A DNA stretch of 64,000 nt from an uncultured Collinsella sp. (GTDB taxonomy: Bacteria > Actinomycetota > Coriobacteriia > Coriobacteriales > Coriobacteriaceae): contig CAAELE010000023.1 of assembly GCA_900756765.1 (NCBI GenBank), positions 1 to 64,000 of the forward strand, given 5' to 3'. Of this stretch, positions 39,902 through 48,650 are shown one piece after another (position 1 is the first letter of the stretch; every line of letters starts with the position of its first letter). The position numbers were made by a program, and so were the translations under genes. The notes beneath the pieces are model-generated. The model saw nothing but the letters and a program-made list of their open reading frames with translations, made no database searches and was not told where the DNA came from.

Positions 39902-42900
39902 TTAAGCGAAGTAGGCCACGCCGCTCTCAAAGATCGGCATGAACTTATCGCCGGGGACATGCTCGGGCACGTTGCGGTACAGGTTGTCGCCGCGACGCTC
40001 GGCATGGCCCATCTTGCCCAGGACGCGGCCGTCGGGGCTCGTGATGCCCTCGATGGCGAGTGCGGAGCCATTGGGGTTGACGGAGAGATCCATGCTGGGC
40101 TTGCCGTCCTCGCCAACGTACTGCGTGGCGACCTGGCCGTTGGCGATCAGCTGGGCGAGCACTTCGTCATTGGCGACAAAGCGGCCCTCGCCGTGGCTGA
40201 TGGCGACGGTGTAGGGGTCGTCCAGGCTGCACTGCGACAGCCACGGGGACAAGTTGGACGAGATGCGGGTGCGCACCAGACGGCTCTGGTGGCGACCGAT
40301 GGTGTTGAACGTCAGCGTGGGCGCATCGGGCGTGGCGTCGACGATGTCGCCGTAGGGCACCAGGCCGAGCTTGATCAGGGCCTGGAAGCCGTTGCAGATG
40401 CCCAGCATCAGGCCATCGCGGGCCTTGAGCAGGTCGCGGACTGCCTCGGTGACCTCGGGAGCGCGGAAGAACGCCGTGATGAACTTGGCGGAGCCGTCGG
40501 GCTCGTCGCCGCCCGAGAAGCCGCCGGGGATCATGACAATCTGGCTTGCGCGGATGCGGCGGGCAAGCTCGTGGGTGCTCTCGGCGACGGCCTCGGGCGT
40601 GAGGTTGTTGATCACGAAGGTGTCGGCCTCGGCGCCGGCGGCGCGGAAGGCGCGGGCGCTATCGTACTCGCAGTTGTTGCCGGGGAACACGGGGATAATC
40701 ACGCGCGGGCGGGCGATCTTGGCGCCGCCGTACACGTGGATGTCCTTGGCGCGGAAGTCGATGGTCTCGACCTCGGGGGTCTCGTCGGCGCTGCGGTAGG
40801 CAAAGACGCCCTCGATGCCGCTCTCCCAGGCCTCCTGGAGCTCGGAGAGCTCGATGACTTCGGAGCCGGTGTCGATGACATAGCCCTCGACGGTGGTGCC
40901 CAGGGGCTCGACGACAACGCCGTCGGCGACCTCGGGCAGCTCGGCGTCCTCGGCGAGCTCGACGATAAAGCTGCCGTAGAGCGGGGTGAAGAGGCTCTCC
41001 ACGTCTACATCCTCGGCAAGCTCGATACCGATCTGGTTGCCGACGCACATCTTAAAGAGGCTCTCGGCGCCGCAGCCGTAGCCGGGCGTGGAGACGGCCA
41101 GGGCGTTGCCGTTGGCGGTGAGCGCCTCGACGGCGTCAAACGCGGCGAGCAGCTGCTGAGCATCGGGGCGGTAGTCCTCGCCATAGGTGGCGGGGGCGAT
41201 GCGGACGACGCGGTGCGTGAGGCCCTTGAACTCGGGTGAGACGGCGCGGGCGGCCTTGCCCACGGCGACGGCGAAGCTGATCAGGGTCGGCGGGACGTTG
41301 AGCTCGCCGGTCTCGTCCTCAAACGAACCGCTCATGGAGTCCTTGCCGCCGATGGCGCCGGCACCCAGGTCGACTTGGGCCATGAGGGCGCCCAAGACGG
41401 CTGCCGTGGGCTTGCCCCAGCGCTCTGCCTCGGTGCGCAGGCGCTCGAAGTACTCCTGGAAGGAGAGGTAGGCGCGCTTGTGCTCAAAGCCGGCGGCAAC
41501 GAGCTTGGCGATGGACTCGACCACGGACAGGTAGGCGCCCGCAAACTGGTCGGCCTCCATCAGATAGGGGTTGAAGCCCCATGCCATGGCACTCGCCGTG
41601 GTGGTCTCGCCGTCCACGGGGAACTTGGCGACCATGGCCGAGCTTGGGGTGAGCTGCGTCTTGCCGCCAAAGGGCATGAGCACGGTCGCGGCACCGATGG
41701 TGGAGTCGAAGCGTTCGGAAAGGCCCTTGTTGGAAGCAACGTTGAGGTCGGTGACAAGCGAGGTCATGCGCTCGGCGAGCGTGGTGCCGGCCCAGCTGGG
41801 CTGCCACACGCTACGGGCGCACACGTGGGCAACCTGGTGCTTGGGCGCACCGTTGGAGTTGAGGAACTCGCGGGATAGGTCGACGATGGCGACGCCGTTC
41901 CATGCCATGCGCATGCGCGGCTCGGCGGTAACCTCGGCGATAACGGTAGCCTCCAGGTTCTCCTCGGCGGCGTAGCCCATGAACTCCTCGACGTCACCGT
42001 CGGCGACGGCGCAGGCCATGCGCTCCTGGGACTCAGAGATAGCGAGCTCGGTGCCGTCCAGGCCGTCGTACTTCTTGGTCACGGTATCAAGGTCGACATA
42101 CAGGCCGTCGGCAAGCTCACCCACGGCGACCGAGACGCCGCCGGCGCCAAAGTCGTTGCAGCGCTTGATCAGACGGCAGGCATCGCCGCGGCGGAACAGG
42201 CGCTGCAGCTTGCGCTCGACCGGGGCGTTGCCCTTCTGGACCTCGGCGCCCGATGTCTCGATGGACTCGGTGTTCTGGGTCTTGGAGGAGCCGGTGGCGC
42301 CACCGATGCCATCACGGCCGGTGCGGCCGCCCAGCAGGATGATCTTGTCGGTGGGGGCGGGGCACTCGCGACGAACGTGGTTTGCCGGGGTAGCGCCCAC
42401 GACGGCGCCAACCTCCATGCGCTTGGCCACGTAGCCGGGGTGATAGAGTTCGTTGACCTGACCGGTGGCAAGGCCGATCTGGTTGCCGTAGCTGGAGTAG
42501 CCGGCGGCGGCAGTGGTCACGAGCTTGCGCTGCGGCAGCTTGCCCTCGAGCGTCTCGGAAACCGGGACGGTGGGGTCGCCGGCGCCGGTGACGCGCATGG
42601 CCTGATACACATAGCTGCGGCCCGAGAGCGGGTCGCGGATGGCGCCGCCCACGCAGGTGGCGGCACCGCCGAAGGGCTCGATCTCGGTCGGGTGGTTATG
42701 GGTCTCGTTCTTAAAGAGGAACAGCCAGTCCTGGTCCTCGCCATCGACATCGACCTTCACCTTGACGGTGCAGGCGTTGATCTCCTCGGACTCGTCGACA
42801 TCGGTCATGACGCCGGTCTTCTTAAGGTATTTGGCGCCGATGGTGCCCATGTCCATGAGGCAGACGGGCTTGGCGTCGCGACCGAGTTCGTGGCGCATCT

Positions 42901-43648
42901 CCATGTACCGGTCGAAGGCCTGCTGCACCACGGCGTCGTCGATCGTCACGTCGTCCAGGACGGTGCCGAAGGTGGTGTGGCGGCAGTGGTCGGACCAGTA
43001 GGTGTCGATCACACGGATCTCGGTGATGGTGGGGTCGCGATCCTCATCGCGGAAGTACTGCTGGCAGAAGGCGATGTCCGCCTCGTCCATGGCAAGGCCG
43101 CGCTCGGAAATAAAGGCGGCAAGGCCAGCCTCGTCGAGCTCACGGAAACCGTCGAGCACCTCGACGGGCTGGGGCTCGGGGGTCTCCATGTACAGCGTCT
43201 CGGGCAGGTCGAGCGAGGCGATGCGCGCCTCGACGGGGTTCACCACGTAGTGCTTGATGGCATCGATGGCGGCCTCGTCCAGAGCGCCCGAGATCATATA
43301 GACCTTGGCGGAGCGCACAGCGGGGCGCTCGCCCTGGCTGATGAGCTGCACACACTCGCTGGCGGAGTCGGCGCGCTGGTCAAACTGGCCAGGCAGGAAT
43401 TCGACGGCAAAGACGGCGCCATCGCTTGCGGGGAGCTCGTCGTAGGTCACATCGACCTGGGGCTCGCTAAAGACGGTCGGCACGCAGGAGCGGAAAAGCT
43501 CCTCGTCGATGCCCTCGACGTCGTAGCGGTTGATGATCCTCAGGGCCTCGATGCCCTTGATGCCGAGAATTTCGGTCAGCTCGCCCTTGAGCTGCTGAGC
43601 CTCGACGTCGAACCCGGGTTTCTTCTCCACGTAGATACGAGAGACCAT
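39902..43648 (-). CDS. purL: Phosphoribosylformylglycinamidine synthase, single-chain PurL
   Basis: ATP-dependent conversion of FGAR and glutamine to FGAM, step 4 of de novo purine synthesis. 1248 residues: PurS-like N-terminus (RIYVEKKPGFDVEAQQL), two AIRS-type synthase domains (DTYWSDHCRHTTFG, FLFKNETHNHPTEIEPFGGAATCVGG, GGKDSMSG) and a C-terminal glutaminase domain (IIPVFPGNNCEYD, nucleophile in GICNGFQALIKLG). The fused arrangement replaces separate purS/purL/purQ genes. Start at 43648 carries an AGGCAGGAA-type site; an upstream reading is rejected. Transcribed alone; no other purine genes in the window. Confidence 0.95.
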   Translation of the reverse strand: MVSRIYVEKKPGFDVEAQQLKGELTEILGIKGIEALRIINRYDVEGIDEELFRSCVPTVFSEPQVDVTYDELPASDGAVFAVEFLPGQFDQRADSASECVQLISQGERPAVRSAKVYMISGALDEAAIDAIKHYVVNPVEARIASLDLPETLYMETPEPQPVEVLDGFRELDEAGLAAFISERGLAMDEADIAFCQQYFRDEDRDPTITEIRVIDTYWSDHCRHTTFGTVLDDVTIDDAVVQQAFDRYMEMRHELGRDAKPVCLMDMGTIGAKYLKKTGVMTDVDESEEINACTVKVKVDVDGEDQDWLFLFKNETHNHPTEIEPFGGAATCVGGAIRDPLSGRSYVYQAMRVTGAGDPTVPVSETLEGKLPQRKLVTTAAAGYSSYGNQIGLATGQVNELYHPGYVAKRMEVGAVVGATPANHVRRECPAPTDKIILLGGRTGRDGIGGATGSSKTQNTESIETSGAEVQKGNAPVERKLQRLFRRGDACRLIKRCNDFGAGGVSVAVGELADGLYVDLDTVTKKYDGLDGTELAISESQERMACAVADGDVEEFMGYAAEENLEATVIAEVTAEPRMRMAWNGVAIVDLSREFLNSNGAPKHQVAHVCARSVWQPSWAGTTLAERMTSLVTDLNVASNKGLSERFDSTIGAATVLMPFGGKTQLTPSSAMVAKFPVDGETTTASAMAWGFNPYLMEADQFAGAYLSVVESIAKLVAAGFEHKRAYLSFQEYFERLRTEAERWGKPTAAVLGALMAQVDLGAGAIGGKDSMSGSFEDETGELNVPPTLISFAVAVGKAARAVSPEFKGLTHRVVRIAPATYGEDYRPDAQQLLAAFDAVEALTANGNALAVSTPGYGCGAESLFKMCVGNQIGIELAEDVDVESLFTPLYGSFIVELAEDAELPEVADGVVVEPLGTTVEGYVIDTGSEVIELSELQEAWESGIEGVFAYRSADETPEVETIDFRAKDIHVYGGAKIARPRVIIPVFPGNNCEYDSARAFRAAGAEADTFVINNLTPEAVAESTHELARRIRASQIVMIPGGFSGGDEPDGSAKFITAFFRAPEVTEAVRDLLKARDGLMLGICNGFQALIKLGLVPYGDIVDATPDAPTLTFNTIGRHQSRLVRTRISSNLSPWLSQCSLDDPYTVAISHGEGRFVANDEVLAQLIANGQVATQYVGEDGKPSMDLSVNPNGSALAIEGITSPDGRVLGKMGHAERRGDNLYRNVPEHVPGDKFMPIFESGVAYFA

Positions 43649-43832
43649 TGGTTCCTGCCTTCCTGATCGGTTGGGCGTACGGTACGGTATGCGGCAGCGG
43701 TCGGTTTGCGGGGTCTGCCCTGCGGTCGCCTTGAGCCACATGTTTGTAAACCTCACTATGATACGACAGCTCGCGGCGCGGTGAGGACGGCGAGGGTGCT
43801 ACAGTGAAGCGCAAACAAGAGAAAGGCATCAC

Positions 43833-45395
43833 ATGGCATTCGTTTCGCTCGCCATCATCGCACTCGTGGCCTTTGCAAGCCCCTTCATCGCCTCGGCGAT
43901 TCCTGGAAAACCCGTTCCCGAGACGGTCTTTTTGCTCGTGCTCGGCGCGGTGCTGGGACCCCATATGCTCGGCGTCATCCATGTAGATGCCGAGGTCTCG
44001 CTTGTGTCCGAGCTCGGTCTGGCCTTTTTGTTCCTGCTTGCCGGCTTTGAGATCGACCCCAAGAGCATCACGGGCGTCGAGGGGCGCTACGGCTTGGCGA
44101 CGTGGGTCGTCACGTTTGGTATCGCCTGGCTTGCCGTGCGCTTTACCCCGTGGTTCTCGGTCAGTCATTTCGACGGTATCGCCGTGACGCTCGCCTTGAC
44201 CTCGACGGCGCTTGGGGCGCTCATGCCCATCTTGCGCGAGCGGTTGCTTGCCGGAACGCGCGTCGGTGATTCGATTCTCGCCTATGGTACGTGGGGCGAG
44301 CTCGGCCCCGTGCTCGCCATGTCGGTACTGCTGTCTGCCCGTACGGGCATCGAGACGCTGCTGATCTTGGGCTTATTTGCCGCCGTGTGCGTGCTGCTTG
44401 CCGTGGTCCCCAGCCGCTCCAAACGCGTCGGCAGCCGCTTCTTTGCGTTTGTCGAGGAGCGCGCCGATACCACGTCGCAGACGTTCGTACGCCTGACAGT
44501 GCTTATTTTGGTCACGCTCGTGGCGTTCTCGGCCATCTTTAGCCTCGATATCGTATTGGGCGCTTTTGCCGCCGGCTTTGTCCTGCGCTATATCATCCCC
44601 GAGGGCAACCATACGCTTGAGACCAAGCTCGACGGCCTGGCCTACGGCTTTTTGATCCCGGTGTTCTTTACCGTGTCGGGCGCTAAGATCGACCTGACGG
44701 CCGTGGTGTCGCGCCCCGGGCTGCTCGTGGGCTTTATCTTGGCGCTGCTGATCATTCGTGCCGTGCCCATTCTCATCTCTATGAGCATTTGTCCCGTGAC
44801 GCGCGATGTGTCGGCGTATGGCCGCATTACCGTGGCGCTCTACTGCACCACGGCGCTGCCGATCATCGTTGCCGTAACCAGCGTGGCCGTCAACGCGGGC
44901 GCGCTGTCGCAAGATATTGCGTCGGTCATGGTTGCCGCCGGTGCCATCACGGTGTTCTTGATGCCATTGCTCGCGCAGCTCTTCTACCGCGTGGTCGACG
45001 CTGCACCGGTCGCCGCCGTGGCGGAGGTTGCCGAGCATCCATCCGATGCGCTCGACATCCTGCGCGCCCATCACGATTTGGCGAGCCTGCTCGCACGCGA
45101 GCACGAGCTGCTGACCTCGCATGGACATGGTCGCGTATTCGAGGGCCTGCCTACGCTCGATACGATTGCCGAGCGTCTTTCCGCCGAGGCAGCGAGCGGC
45201 CACATCGATGCCCGCATCGTGGACGCGGCGCATCTTCTTGCCGATAAGACCTATGGTGATGAGGTTGACCCGTCCGAGCTGACTCCGCGTGAGCGCCGCC
45301 GCCTGGAGCGCGCCAAGCTCGCCGTACGCGAATACCGCCGCCGCATGCTGGAGCTCTACGCACGCGAAGAAGCCGAGGACGACGACGGCAAATAA
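43833..45395 (+). CDS. Cation:proton antiporter, CPA2 family (Na+/K+ : H+)
   Basis: 520 residues. About twelve membrane helices make up the Na_H_Exchanger domain, starting MAFVSLAIIALVAFASPFIASAIP and continuing VSLVSELGLAFLFLLAGFEID, FDGIAVTLALTSTALGALMP. The helix 5 region shows LAYGTWGELGPVLAMS. The last ~120 residues are hydrophilic and charged (SELTPRERRRLERAKLAVREYRRRML), probably a cytoplasmic regulatory tail. No RCK/TrkA domain is attached. Likely role is ion and pH homeostasis. AGAAAGG ribosome binding site. Followed by the 62-bp hairpin array. Confidence 0.9.
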   Translation: MAFVSLAIIALVAFASPFIASAIPGKPVPETVFLLVLGAVLGPHMLGVIHVDAEVSLVSELGLAFLFLLAGFEIDPKSITGVEGRYGLATWVVTFGIAWLAVRFTPWFSVSHFDGIAVTLALTSTALGALMPILRERLLAGTRVGDSILAYGTWGELGPVLAMSVLLSARTGIETLLILGLFAAVCVLLAVVPSRSKRVGSRFFAFVEERADTTSQTFVRLTVLILVTLVAFSAIFSLDIVLGAFAAGFVLRYIIPEGNHTLETKLDGLAYGFLIPVFFTVSGAKIDLTAVVSRPGLLVGFILALLIIRAVPILISMSICPVTRDVSAYGRITVALYCTTALPIIVAVTSVAVNAGALSQDIASVMVAAGAITVFLMPLLAQLFYRVVDAAPVAAVAEVAEHPSDALDILRAHHDLASLLAREHELLTSHGHGRVFEGLPTLDTIAERLSAEAASGHIDARIVDAAHLLADKTYGDEVDPSELTPRERRRLERAKLAVREYRRRMLELYAREEAEDDDGK

Positions 45396-45413
45396 CGAAA
45401 TGCTTCTCTAGGG

Positions 45414-45771
45414 GGAAGGCGCATCCCACTTTAAAGACCCGAAACGGGACGCAGTTTCCGCATCGGCCCCCATCGGGAAGCCACATCCCAGAATGGACGC
45501 TCAAAGCGGGATGCGGTTTCCGCTTTGGACCCCTGCCGGAAAGCGCGTCCCAGTCTGAAGGTTCAAAATGGGATGCGCTTTCCGAAACAAAGGCCTTGGG
45601 GAAACTGTGTCCCGGAATGGGCGCTCAGAGTGGGATGTGGTTTCCATGAGAGACCCGTTGCGGAAACGGTGTCCCAGAATCGGCGTTCAAAACGGGGCAC
45701 ATTTTCCGAAACATGGCCCTGAGGGAAGCTGCGTCCCGGTCTGAGCCGGAATTCTGGGACACGGCTTCCAC
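45414..45771. repeat. Tandem array of six hairpins with an exact 62-bp period
   Basis: Units begin with GGAA at 45414, 45476, 45538, 45600, 45662 and 45724, exactly 62 bases apart; the last unit is cut to about 46 bases. Each unit has a left arm GGAAAnnnnnTCCC, a 16-18 base loop often containing GnTCAAAA/CTCAAA, and a right arm GGGAnnnnnTTTCC. Unit 3 pairs completely except one G-T pair (45538-45552 with 45569-45583). Unit sequences differ, but many changes keep pairing by G-T wobble (unit 4: four G-T pairs). 62 is not a multiple of three, so coding is unlikely. It fills the region between the antiporter and the SDR gene; no other feature is seen there except a terminator. Confidence 0.9.
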
Positions 45772-45783
45772 TTCAAACAGAAG

Positions 45784-45822
45784 AAGGCGCGCTGCCTGCG
45801 GTTGATGCAGGCAGCGCGCCTT
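45784..45822. terminator. Bidirectional terminator between antiporter and SDR genes
   Basis: AAGGCGCGCTGCCTGC pairs perfectly with GCAGGCAGCGCGCCTT around GGTTGAT. TTTTGG follows on the plus strand and AAGAAGG precedes, so it can serve both the antiporter side and the convergent SDR gene. Confidence 0.9.
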
Positions 45823-45866
45823 TTGGTTGAGCAATATTGAGGCTGGGAGCTGTGGCTTATGGCCCC

Positions 45867-46616
45867 CTAGGAGCGGGCGGCTCCGTCGACGGGGAGCACG
45901 GCGCCCGTGATGTAGGAGGACATGTCGCTCGCCAGGAAAACAAAGGCGTTGGCGACATCCTCGGGCTCGCCCATGCGACCCAGCGGAATGGTGGCGATGA
46001 TGGGCTTGATGACTTCTTCGGGCAGGTTGGCAACCATATCGGTCTTGGTTACGCCTGGGGCGACGGCGTTGACGCGAATACCCATGGGGGCGAGCTCGCG
46101 CGAGAGCGACTGGACCATTCCGTTGACGGCAAACTTGGACGTGGGGTAGCCGACGCCAGAGGGCTGGCCGTACTTGGCGACCATCGAGCTCGTGGTGGTG
46201 ATGGTGCCGCCGTGGCCGGCCTCGGTCATAATCTTGGCGGCCGCCTGGTGACCGTTAAAGACGGCGACGACGTTGAGGTCCATAACTTTGGCGAACTCCT
46301 CGGCTGTATAGTCCAAAAGGGGCGAGCGCTGGGAGATTCCGGCGTTGTTGACGACCGTATCGAGACCGCCCATGTCGGCTGCAGCCTGTGTAAAGGCGTC
46401 GGTTACGGCCTCGAGCGAGGTGAGATCGCAGGAACGACCCCAGACCTTGGCGTCGGGATAGACGGCTGCCAGCTTCTCAACGGCTGCATCGGCAGTCTCC
46501 TGACGCGAGCCAAAGACGGTGACGGCGGCACCCTCCTCGATAAAACGGCAGGCAATGGCATAGCCGATACCGCGCGTGCCTCCGGTGACGATTGCTTTCT
46601 TGCCCTCGAGCAACAT
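45867..46616 (-). CDS. Short-chain dehydrogenase resembling BaiA 3-alpha-hydroxysteroid dehydrogenase
   Basis: 249 residues, classical SDR: TGGTRGIG cofactor loop, NNAG, catalytic serine in TTTSSM, YPTSK with Tyr and Lys. The whole chain aligns by eye with bacterial BaiA (TGGTRGIGxAxA, FGxxQExxD, YPxxxV, DLTSxxAV, MDLNVVAVFNG, SGVGYPxSK, VAPGVTKTDM, PLGRMGEPEDVANAFVFLASD). The loop after strand 2 reads FGSRQE, where a serine-arginine pair often means NADP(H) preference rather than NAD. Bile-acid oxidation is therefore plausible for a gut organism, but a 3-oxoacyl or sugar reductase role is possible. No other bai genes nearby. Start at 46616 with GGAGG; upstream reading rejected. Confidence 0.8.
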   Translation of the reverse strand: MLLEGKKAIVTGGTRGIGYAIACRFIEEGAAVTVFGSRQETADAAVEKLAAVYPDAKVWGRSCDLTSLEAVTDAFTQAAADMGGLDTVVNNAGISQRSPLLDYTAEEFAKVMDLNVVAVFNGHQAAAKIMTEAGHGGTITTTSSMVAKYGQPSGVGYPTSKFAVNGMVQSLSRELAPMGIRVNAVAPGVTKTDMVANLPEEVIKPIIATIPLGRMGEPEDVANAFVFLASDMSSYITGAVLPVDGAARS

Positions 46617-46768
46617 GGTGCCTCCATTCTTCGGGGGTGGACGTACGCAGCACAGCGTAGCGGTAGCCGGAATCGGCCGCGTTTGCATATCGGTGAACGG
46701 TAACCCGCGTTACCGATGAGCGGCTCGCGCAAATGTGCTCTGCCGTTGTGCTTAGGGCAGGAGACAAA

Positions 46769-46800
46769 AGGGCTCCCGTCCCACATCGGACGGGAGCCCT
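46769..46800 (-). terminator. Terminator of the homoserine dehydrogenase gene
   Basis: On the minus strand AGGGCTCCCGTCC pairs with GGACGGGAGCCCT and is followed by TTTTGTCTCC. It begins about 30 bases after the hom stop codon. Confidence 0.88.
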
Positions 46801-46830
46801 CAAAGCGCGTATTGCTTGGCGAGCGTTGGG

Positions 46831-48174
46831 TTAGTTCGCCATGACGCCTTCGGTCCAGGCCTCGACGTCCTCGATACGCAGGACGTTGGCGACCTCGGCA
46901 ACGCAGTCGACGCTGGCAAGCTCGGCGGCGGCAGCCTGGACGTCCTTCTCGAGTGCGCGGTGCGTCAGGAAGATGACCGAGCAGGCATCGCTGACGCCCG
47001 ACTTGCCGTCCTCGACCTGGTTGATGAGCGAGATCGAGATGTTGTGCTTGGCAAAGATATCGACCGTCTCGGACAGGGCGCCCACGCGGTCGGCGACCTT
47101 CAGGCGCACATAGTACTTGGTCTGGAGCTCGTCCATGGGCTTAAAGGCGAGGTTGTGGCCATAGGGCTCAATCTCGGGCAGCGGAGCCACGCCGCGGCTG
47201 ATCTGCTCGGAGAGCGATAGGATGTCGCCCACGACGGCGCTCGCGGTGGGGAAGGAGCCTGCGCCGGCACCGTAGAACATGGTCTCGCCTACGGCGTCAC
47301 CCACCACGTAGACGGCGTTCATGGCACCGTTGACCTTGGCAAGCATGTGGTCGGCGGGAATCAGCGTGGGGTGCACGCGAACATCGACGCCGGCGTCGGT
47401 GTTGCGGGCGATACCGAGCAGCTTAATGGTGTAACCGAGCTCGCGGGCCTGGGCGATGTCCTCGGCGCCGATGGTACGGATACCCTGCTGGTACACATCG
47501 TCGGTGGTAACGCGGGTGCCAAAGCCGATGGAGGCGAGGATCGCCGTCTTGCTGGCGGCGTCGAAGCCGTCGACGTCGGCGGACGGGTCGGCCTCGGCAT
47601 AGCCCTTGGCCTGCGCGTCGGCAAGTACGTCGGCGTAATCGGCACCCTCGGCGTCCATGCGCGACAGGATATAGTTGGTGGTGCCGTTGAGAATGCCGGC
47701 GATGGTCAGGATCTTGTTGCCTACCAGGTCGTGCTCAAGCGTGCTGACAATGGGGATGCCGCCACCGCAGCTGGCCTCGCACTTAATCTGCACGCCGCAC
47801 GCGCGCGCCTTCTCGGCGAGCGTCTCGACATGACGGCCCAGCAGGGCCTTGTTGGCAGAGACGACGTGCTTGCCGTGCTCAAAGGCAGTGGTAAAGATCT
47901 CGGTTGCGGGATGCTCGCCGCCGATGAGCTCGACGACGATGTCGACGGCGGGGTCGGTGACGACATCGTGCCAGTCGCTCGTAAAGGCCTCACGCTCAAT
48001 GCCTGCCGCCTCGGCCTGCTCCCAAGCAAGCGCGCAGGCGCGGGTCAGCTTAAGGTCGATGCCGTAGGCTGCCAGGTACTCATCGTGGTGGCTCTTGATC
48101 AGACGGGCCACGCCGCCGCCGACGGTTCCCAGACCGATCAGACCGACGTTCACGGTGCGCAGGGGTTCGCTCAT
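46831..48174 (-). CDS. hom: Homoserine dehydrogenase
   Basis: Reduces aspartate semialdehyde to homoserine for threonine, methionine and isoleucine synthesis. 447 residues: N-terminal NAD(P)-binding domain (VGLIGLGTVGGGVARLI), catalytic domain (VSANKALLGRH, CEASCGGGIPIVSTLEHDL, GILNGTTNYILSRM, GYAEADPSADVDGFDAASK) and a C-terminal ACT domain (VRLKVADRVGALSETVDIFAKHNISISLINQ) for feedback control. The catalytic and binding lysine/glutamate motifs are intact. AAGGAG site. Not in an operon; the terminator is visible downstream. Confidence 0.96.
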   Translation of the reverse strand: MSEPLRTVNVGLIGLGTVGGGVARLIKSHHDEYLAAYGIDLKLTRACALAWEQAEAAGIEREAFTSDWHDVVTDPAVDIVVELIGGEHPATEIFTTAFEHGKHVVSANKALLGRHVETLAEKARACGVQIKCEASCGGGIPIVSTLEHDLVGNKILTIAGILNGTTNYILSRMDAEGADYADVLADAQAKGYAEADPSADVDGFDAASKTAILASIGFGTRVTTDDVYQQGIRTIGAEDIAQARELGYTIKLLGIARNTDAGVDVRVHPTLIPADHMLAKVNGAMNAVYVVGDAVGETMFYGAGAGSFPTASAVVGDILSLSEQISRGVAPLPEIEPYGHNLAFKPMDELQTKYYVRLKVADRVGALSETVDIFAKHNISISLINQVEDGKSGVSDACSVIFLTHRALEKDVQAAAAELASVDCVAEVANVLRIEDVEAWTEGVMAN

Positions 48175-48334
48175 AGATAGCTCCTTCGTGCATCTTATGG
48201 ATGGATTAACCGCTTAAAGGTTGAGTGCATTCTAGCGTGAACCGAGGGCGCGTGCTCGCCAGGCAACAGGAGTCGCACAAAACGACACCCCCGAAACGCT
48301 GCGGAAACATTGGAAACATGCTCGCTACATACGA

Positions 48335-48379
48335 CCTACGGCCTATGTGATTCAGGACGGCAAGTACATCGCCGCCTAG
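48335..48379 (+). pseudogene. 3' remnant of a second livJ-like gene
   Basis: In one frame these bases read P-T-A-Y-V-I-Q-D-G-K-Y-I-A-A-stop, matching the last residues of the intact LivJ (P-T-A-Y-V-I-T-D-G-K-Y-V-Q-A-stop). Nothing upstream of about 48335 resembles livJ. This is best read as the tail left after deletion of a tandem paralogue; chance is unlikely for 11 of 14 identical residues plus the stop. Confidence 0.7.
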
Positions 48380-48608
48380 GTGCGCACAAAACGCGACCGG
48401 TGAGGCTGTTTTAATCAGGGTAGGGACGCTTGTAACAGAACGGAAACAATACTTTCACACAATAAAGTGGCTAAACTGCATAAACCGACAGAAATACGCA
48501 TGAATATGGATAAATGGACAAAACAAAAGAAAAGTTGAAATAATCGCCACTTTTCTCAACTAAAGCGTCTACTATTTTGCGAACGCCGAACACGGCGAAG
48601 GATGGCCT

Positions 48609-48629
48609 GTCGGGTTACCGAAACCCGAC
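48609..48629 (+). promoter_or_regulatory. Stem-loop in the livJ 5' leader
   Basis: GTCGGGTT-ACCGA-AACCCGAC forms a perfect 8-bp stem that ends a few bases before the GAGAGGAGAG ribosome binding site of livJ. It may protect the abundant livJ mRNA from decay. Confidence 0.45.
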
Positions 48630-48650
48630 GAGATTTGAGAGGAGAGCCGC

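Larger units (their letters stand above)
48175..48650. other. Regulatory region upstream of livJ with a remnant of a lost gene
   Basis: Between hom and livJ (476 bases, divergent) no intact gene is seen. The region contains a livJ 3' remnant (48335-48379), then an A-rich stretch (48420-48590) likely to contain the livJ promoter; a candidate -10, TACTAT, lies in GTCTACTATTTT just upstream of the leader hairpin. No clear -35 or T-box/leucine-responsive element was recognised. Confidence 0.5.

Noticed and set aside
39566..41239. 557-codon plus-strand open frame across the end of purL
   Set aside because: Antisense of purL and the EamA gene, no signal for initiation, no family features.
45525..45722. 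Short open frame inside the 62-bp array
   Set aside because: A 62-bp period shifts the reading frame in every unit, so a conserved protein repeat is impossible; the frame is accidental.
45414..45771. CRISPR array
   Set aside because: Regular spacing was tempting, but the whole 62-bp unit is similar from copy to copy, there are no unique spacers between identical repeats, and no cas genes are in the window.
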